Below are positions 59,815 to 64,000 of a DNA stretch of 64,000 nucleotides, in pieces. This DNA comes from Aldehydirespirator sp028819505. Lineage in GTDB: Bacteria > Actinomycetota > Acidimicrobiia > Acidimicrobiales > Aldehydirespiratoraceae. Position 1 is the first letter of the stretch. Every line of letters begins with the position of its first letter. Location: the NCBI GenBank assembly GCA_965207755.1, contig OZ242297.1:1240001-1304000 (forward strand), in the 5' to 3' direction. The notes beneath the pieces are model-generated. The model was not told the origin of the DNA. It saw only the letters and a list, made by a program, of their open reading frames with translations, and did not search any database. A program made the translations under genes and the position numbers.

Positions 59815-62800
59815 ATGGCTCGGAGAGCACGCACGCGGGAAGCCACCGTCAACGACCGGTTGGCTGTCGCGCTCGACGCCCGGCACCCGCGGTGGGCGGC
59901 GGAGGCAGAATCGACTCGGGTGATCGCCGACGCCGCAGCCAGGGCGCCCGACATCGTCGTGCGCATGCCCGGAAGCCTGTCCGTGATTGTCGAGACCGAG
60001 TACGAACCAGCCTCGGGCGTCGAATCGGACGCCCTGAGCCGCCTCGGAGCGACGCTGGCAGAGACTCTGGAGCCCGTGGAGCAAGTGGTCGCGGTGCGCC
60101 TTCCGGCCCACCTCAGCCAGGTTCGCCAGGCCGGGCTCGCAGCGGCACTGGAGCGGGCCGACCTCGAGTACTGCGTGTTCGCCGCCGCCGGACCGGACGG
60201 CTGGACGAGGTTCCCGAGCACCGGATGGATCGGCGGCGGCGTCGATGCGCTGGCAGGACTCATCGAGTCGATCTCCGTCTCGGAGCGTCGGCTCGCGCAG
60301 GCGGTCGGGATCCTCGAAGACGGCGTCTCCAGTGCAGCGGCAACACTGCGGGAACGTCTGGCCCCGGAGCGGCAGGCGGTGCTCGACTCCATTGGCGAGG
60401 CCCTCCATCAGGCCGACGGCGAGCAGACGTCGCGCATGGCGATGGCGATCGTGGCCAACGCGCTGACATTCCACTGCGCCATCTCGTCCACGCACCCCCG
60501 CATCGCGCCCTTCGAGGAGCTGCGCGCGGGCGGCGAGCTGCTGCCTGCAGCGGTGCTCGACGAGTGGCGGGCGATCCTCGAGGTCAACTATTGGCCGATA
60601 TTCGAGATCGCCCGCCGCGTGCTCGCACCGGTCCCCGCCGACGTGTTCGCGGGCGTGGTCGGACGTCTCGCGGTCGTCGCGGAGCGGCTCGTGGGCATCG
60701 GCGTCACCACCATCCAGGAGATGACCGGCCAACTCTTCGGACGCCTCATCGCCGACCGCAAGTTCCTCGCCACCTTCTACACGCGGCCTCCGTCGGCACA
60801 CCTGCTGGCCGAGTTGGCCGTGGCCCGCCTCGGGGTCGACTTCTCGGACCGGGCGGCGCTCGAAGAGCTCAAGGTGGCCGACCTGGCGTGCGGAACGGGT
60901 GCGTTGCTGTCCGCGGCGTACGGACGGATGGCGGCCCGGGCCCGCCGGTCCGGCATCGACGACGCCGAACTGCATCCGGCCTTCATGGGCCGGGTGCTCG
61001 TCGGCGCCGACATCATGCCCGCGGCGGTCCATGTGACCGCATCGATGCTCTCGGCCGTCCATCCTGCCGTCCCCTTCGGCGACACCAACGTCCATCTGAT
61101 GCCCTACGGCCGTTCGCAGGTCGCCGCTCCCGCCGCCGACGGCGTCTCGGTGGCGGCGATCGGCTCGCTGGAACTCATCGACGACGTGGAGGCGGCCTCG
61201 TTGTTCGGCACCGGCCGCAGCGCGGTGTCGGGACTCGATGCCGCGGCGGCCCCGTCGGGCGAGCACATGTTCGTCCTCGACCACGGCTCTGCCGACCTGG
61301 TGATCATGAACCCGCCGTTCGCCCGCACGGTGGGCCAGGAAGGCGACCGAGTCGGGGTTCCGAGGCCCGCGTTCGCCGGCTTCGGCACGACCGACTCCGA
61401 GCAGGAGGCCATGAGCGCGCGGCTCGCCGGCATCGGGATCCACCGGCGGCGCCGTGGGGCCGCGGGCAGCGGGCATGCCGGCTTGGCGTCCAACTTCGTC
61501 GACCTGGCCCACGCGAAGGTGAGGCCCGGCGGTGTCGTCGCATTCGTCCTGCCCGCCACGTTCGTCGTGTCGAGCGCTTGGTCCCGGGCCCGACGGCTGC
61601 TCGAGGAGCACTACGAGGACGTGGTGGTGGTCTCGATAGCGGCACACGGCTCCACCGACCGAGCCTTCTCGGACGACACCGCGATCGCCGAGGTGCTGGT
61701 GGTGGCGACCCGTCGCCGGCCGCAGCCGCCGGCGCCGGTCGGGAACGACGGCGAGGAGGGCGCGCCCGTGCGCTGGGTCGGCCTGGCCGACCGCCCGGCC
61801 ACCGTCGCGCAGTCGATCGAGGTGGCCTCCGCGGTGATCGGCCACATCGACGCCGGCAAGCCCCGAGGAGAGCTGCGAATCGGCGGGGAGCGCCTGGGAG
61901 TGATCGGCTCGGGCCGTCTCGAGGACGGCGGGTTCGGCCAGCTCAGCGAGCTGCAGCTGGCGGCGACCGCCCTGGCGCTGCTGGACGGCAGGCTGGATCT
62001 GCCCCGGCACCGCCCGGTGAAGGTGCCGATGGCCAGGCTCGGCGGACTCGGCGCTGCGGGCGCCGGCAACGCCGCCATCGGCGTGAAGCCGAAGTCCGCC
62101 GGCCCGATCGCACGCGGCACCGGCGCGTACGCGGCCCCGTTCCGGATCCGCGACCTCGAACCGGCGGGCGAGCGCTGGCGGGCGTCCTCCTATCCCGCGC
62201 TATGGGCACACAATGCCCGCTCGGGACGGGAGAGCCGGCTCGTGGTCGCGCCCGACTCGTACGGCGAGGCGCGTGCCGGCCACGAGGAGCAGGCTCGCAG
62301 GGTGTGGCAGGTCACCGCGTCCCAGGCGCACGTGAATCTCGAATTCCGGCTGAACAGCCAGCGCCTCGGAGCCTGCATGACCCCTGTCGAGTGCATCGGC
62401 GGGAGGGCCTGGCCGAGTTTCCTGGCCGAGGCGGGCGCCTGGCAGGTTCCCGTCGTGCTGTGGCTGAACACCACTCTGGGCTTGATCGGTCGCTGGTGGG
62501 TCGGGTCTCGCCAGCAGCAGGGCCGGTCGATCCTCTCCGTCGGACGGATCGTCGAGATCCCGGTGCTGGACTGTCGCGCCCTGAGCGGCGACACGCTCTC
62601 GGAGGCCCTGGAGGTCTTCGCACGGTTCCGGCTGCGGGAGTTCCTGCCCGCCAACGAGGCTTACCGCGACGAGACTCGACAAGACCTCGACCGGGCCGTG
62701 CTGTGCGAGCTGCTCGGGCTTCCCGATTCGATTCTCGGGTCGCTGGAGGTCCTCCGCCAGCAGTGGTGCCGCGAGCCGACAGTTCACGGAGGAAAGCCGA

Positions 62801-62823
62801 CCCGCCCCAACGGCGGGCGCTAG
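59815..62823 (+). CDS. N6-adenine DNA methyltransferase, large, with N-terminal nuclease-like segment
   Basis: The 1,002-residue protein has a gamma-class N6-adenine methyltransferase core: SAM-binding motif VADLACGTGALL near residue 360 and catalytic NPPF at 499-502 (VIMNPPFAR). FYTRPPSAHLLAELA before motif I is typical of HsdM-like and type IIG enzymes. The first 110 residues include PDIVV (45-49) and VIVETEY (60-62), an arrangement like PD-(D/E)xK nucleases but with Glu in place of the Lys, so cleavage activity is doubtful. The C-terminus (NLEFRLNSQRLGACMTP, GRIVEIPVLD) resembles the specificity part of such enzymes. No separate restriction gene lies next to it. The start is ATG at 59815. 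It may be an orphan or self-contained restriction-modification protein. Confidence 0.82.
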   Translation: MARRARTREATVNDRLAVALDARHPRWAAEAESTRVIADAAARAPDIVVRMPGSLSVIVETEYEPASGVESDALSRLGATLAETLEPVEQVVAVRLPAHLSQVRQAGLAAALERADLEYCVFAAAGPDGWTRFPSTGWIGGGVDALAGLIESISVSERRLAQAVGILEDGVSSAAATLRERLAPERQAVLDSIGEALHQADGEQTSRMAMAIVANALTFHCAISSTHPRIAPFEELRAGGELLPAAVLDEWRAILEVNYWPIFEIARRVLAPVPADVFAGVVGRLAVVAERLVGIGVTTIQEMTGQLFGRLIADRKFLATFYTRPPSAHLLAELAVARLGVDFSDRAALEELKVADLACGTGALLSAAYGRMAARARRSGIDDAELHPAFMGRVLVGADIMPAAVHVTASMLSAVHPAVPFGDTNVHLMPYGRSQVAAPAADGVSVAAIGSLELIDDVEAASLFGTGRSAVSGLDAAAAPSGEHMFVLDHGSADLVIMNPPFARTVGQEGDRVGVPRPAFAGFGTTDSEQEAMSARLAGIGIHRRRRGAAGSGHAGLASNFVDLAHAKVRPGGVVAFVLPATFVVSSAWSRARRLLEEHYEDVVVVSIAAHGSTDRAFSDDTAIAEVLVVATRRRPQPPAPVGNDGEEGAPVRWVGLADRPATVAQSIEVASAVIGHIDAGKPRGELRIGGERLGVIGSGRLEDGGFGQLSELQLAATALALLDGRLDLPRHRPVKVPMARLGGLGAAGAGNAAIGVKPKSAGPIARGTGAYAAPFRIRDLEPAGERWRASSYPALWAHNARSGRESRLVVAPDSYGEARAGHEEQARRVWQVTASQAHVNLEFRLNSQRLGACMTPVECIGGRAWPSFLAEAGAWQVPVVLWLNTTLGLIGRWWVGSRQQQGRSILSVGRIVEIPVLDCRALSGDTLSEALEVFARFRLREFLPANEAYRDETRQDLDRAVLCELLGLPDSILGSLEVLRQQWCREPTVHGGKPTRPNGGR

Positions 62824-62861
62824 CCGGACTCGCTTGGCGCTCGCGGGCGCGACCCGGCCGT

Positions 62862-63220
<359 letters not shown>

Positions 63221-63288
63221 GGCAAGGCTAGTTAGCCTGAAGCCCGGACGCGTCCGGATGCGACGTGTCGGCGCGACCCGGAGGAACC

Positions 63289-64000
63289 ATGACCACTCTC
63301 GACGGCTACGGCGGGTGGCCCGGGATACTCGCCGTTCTCGCCGCAGGCCGGGACATCGGAACCGGCGAGGCTCGCGCCGCGCTCGGGGCGATACTCGCAG
63401 GCGAGGCGACCGACGCCCAGATAGCCGCCTTCATCGTGGCCCTGCGGCTCAAGGGCCCCGCCGTCGGAGAGCTCCTGGGACTGGTGGGCGCCATGCGCGA
63501 CGCCGCCACCCCCCTGGACATCCCCTCCCACGCCATCGACATCGTGGGCACCGGCGGCACGGCCGGACGCAAGGCCCACGCGCTGAACGTCTCGACCATG
63601 GCCTGCTTCGTCGCCGCCGGCGCGGGCGCCACCGTCTGCAAGCACGGCAGCGTCAAGGCCTCGTCCACCTCGGGCGCCTTCGACCTGCTCGATGTCGTCG
63701 GCGTGCCGGTAGGCGCCGCGCCGCACGAAGTCGAGCGGATGGTGCGCTCGGCGGGGCTCGGGTTCGCTTTCGCCAAGACGTTCCATCCGGCCATGCGCCA
63801 CGTGGCCGGCGTGCGGTCGCAGGTCGGCATATCGACGATCTTCAACCTGCTCGGGCCGCTGTGCCATCCGGGCCATGCGCAGCGCCAGGTGATGGGCGTG
63901 CTCGAGCGGTCGCTGGCCCCTGACATGGCCGCCGTGCTGCAGGCCACCGGTTCGGTGCGGTCGATGGTGGTGAACGGCGACGACCAGTTCGACGAGTTCA
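63289..64000 (+). CDS. trpD: Anthranilate phosphoribosyltransferase, N-terminal part (3' end outside window)
   Basis: Joins anthranilate to PRPP in tryptophan synthesis. The frame is open from ATG at 63289 (RBS GGAGG at 63280-63284) to the window end, about 237 residues. The PRPP-binding motif is IVGTGGTAGRKAHALNVSTM, then KHGSVKASSTSGAFDLLDVVG. AFAKTFHPAMRHVAGVRSQVGISTIFNLLGPLCHPG matches the family. Anthranilate-binding residues cluster there. Canonical GTGGD and KHGN are GTGGT and KHGS here, so a related phosphoribosyltransferase role is possible. rnpB lies upstream on the other strand. Confidence 0.85.
   Translation, partial: MTTLDGYGGWPGILAVLAAGRDIGTGEARAALGAILAGEATDAQIAAFIVALRLKGPAVGELLGLVGAMRDAATPLDIPSHAIDIVGTGGTAGRKAHALNVSTMACFVAAGAGATVCKHGSVKASSTSGAFDLLDVVGVPVGAAPHEVERMVRSAGLGFAFAKTFHPAMRHVAGVRSQVGISTIFNLLGPLCHPGHAQRQVMGVLERSLAPDMAAVLQATGSVRSMVVNGDDQFDEF

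Overview
The window is very GC-rich, dense with genes and repeatedly uses GTG and TTG starts. Gene content (F420-type LLM oxidoreductase, septum-formation lipoprotein, N-terminally extended methionine aminopeptidase, HelD-like ATPase, class A RNase P RNA) points to an actinobacterium, perhaps Acidimicrobiia-like. That placement is an inference from composition and gene families; there is no 16S gene here.

Layout. 1-8.9 kb: the 3' end of leuS, an IS30 remnant, a YcaQ-type glycosylase, MazEF and HipBA toxin-antitoxin pairs around a decayed ATPase, a flavin split-barrel protein, a Nudix hydrolase, a lipoprotein and the DNA glycosylase tag. 9.3-14.9 kb: a molybdoenzyme operon (catalytic subunit, four-cluster Fe-S subunit, NrfD anchor) followed by a two-gene thiamine-diphosphate decarboxylase resembling sulfopyruvate or phosphonopyruvate decarboxylase. 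14.9-20.5 kb: a minus-strand pair, a RapA/SNF2-type ATPase and a HelD-like SF1 ATPase, then a second, inverted IS30 remnant. 21-29.7 kb: Uma2-family protein, class III aminotransferase, NicX-like protein, ureohydrolase, MalY-type enzyme, SPFH protein and LLM oxidoreductase. 29.6-35.5 kb: Ppx/GppA phosphatase, alpha/beta hydrolase, MaoC dehydratase, secreted S41 protease, methionine aminopeptidase.

36.5-53.8 kb is a defence-type region. Two paralogous nucleotidyltransferase proteins (one lacking a catalytic Asp) flank a P-loop ATPase; next comes a DUF4143 ATPase behind three 23-bp-phased operator-like repeats; then a complete type I-G (formerly I-U) CRISPR-Cas locus: cas3 with a C-terminal HD domain, csx17/cas8, csb1/cas7, csb2/cas5-6, cas4-cas1 fusion, cas2, leader and an array of 36 full repeats plus one truncated repeat. 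The effector genes are visibly less GC-rich than the adaptation genes. 53.9-64 kb: a 1,899-residue secreted subtilase with Calx-beta repeats, a 1,002-residue N6-adenine DNA methyltransferase, rnpB and the start of trpD.

A recurring peculiarity is tandem duplication that starts in the last codons of a gene and continues into the following spacer (sulfopyruvate-decarboxylase-like alpha gene, aminotransferase, nucleotidyltransferase). Separately, one palindromic element occurs at two intergenic sites, each amplified in tandem with its own local flank. These, the CRISPR array and the in-gene duplications make the window unusually rich in repeats.
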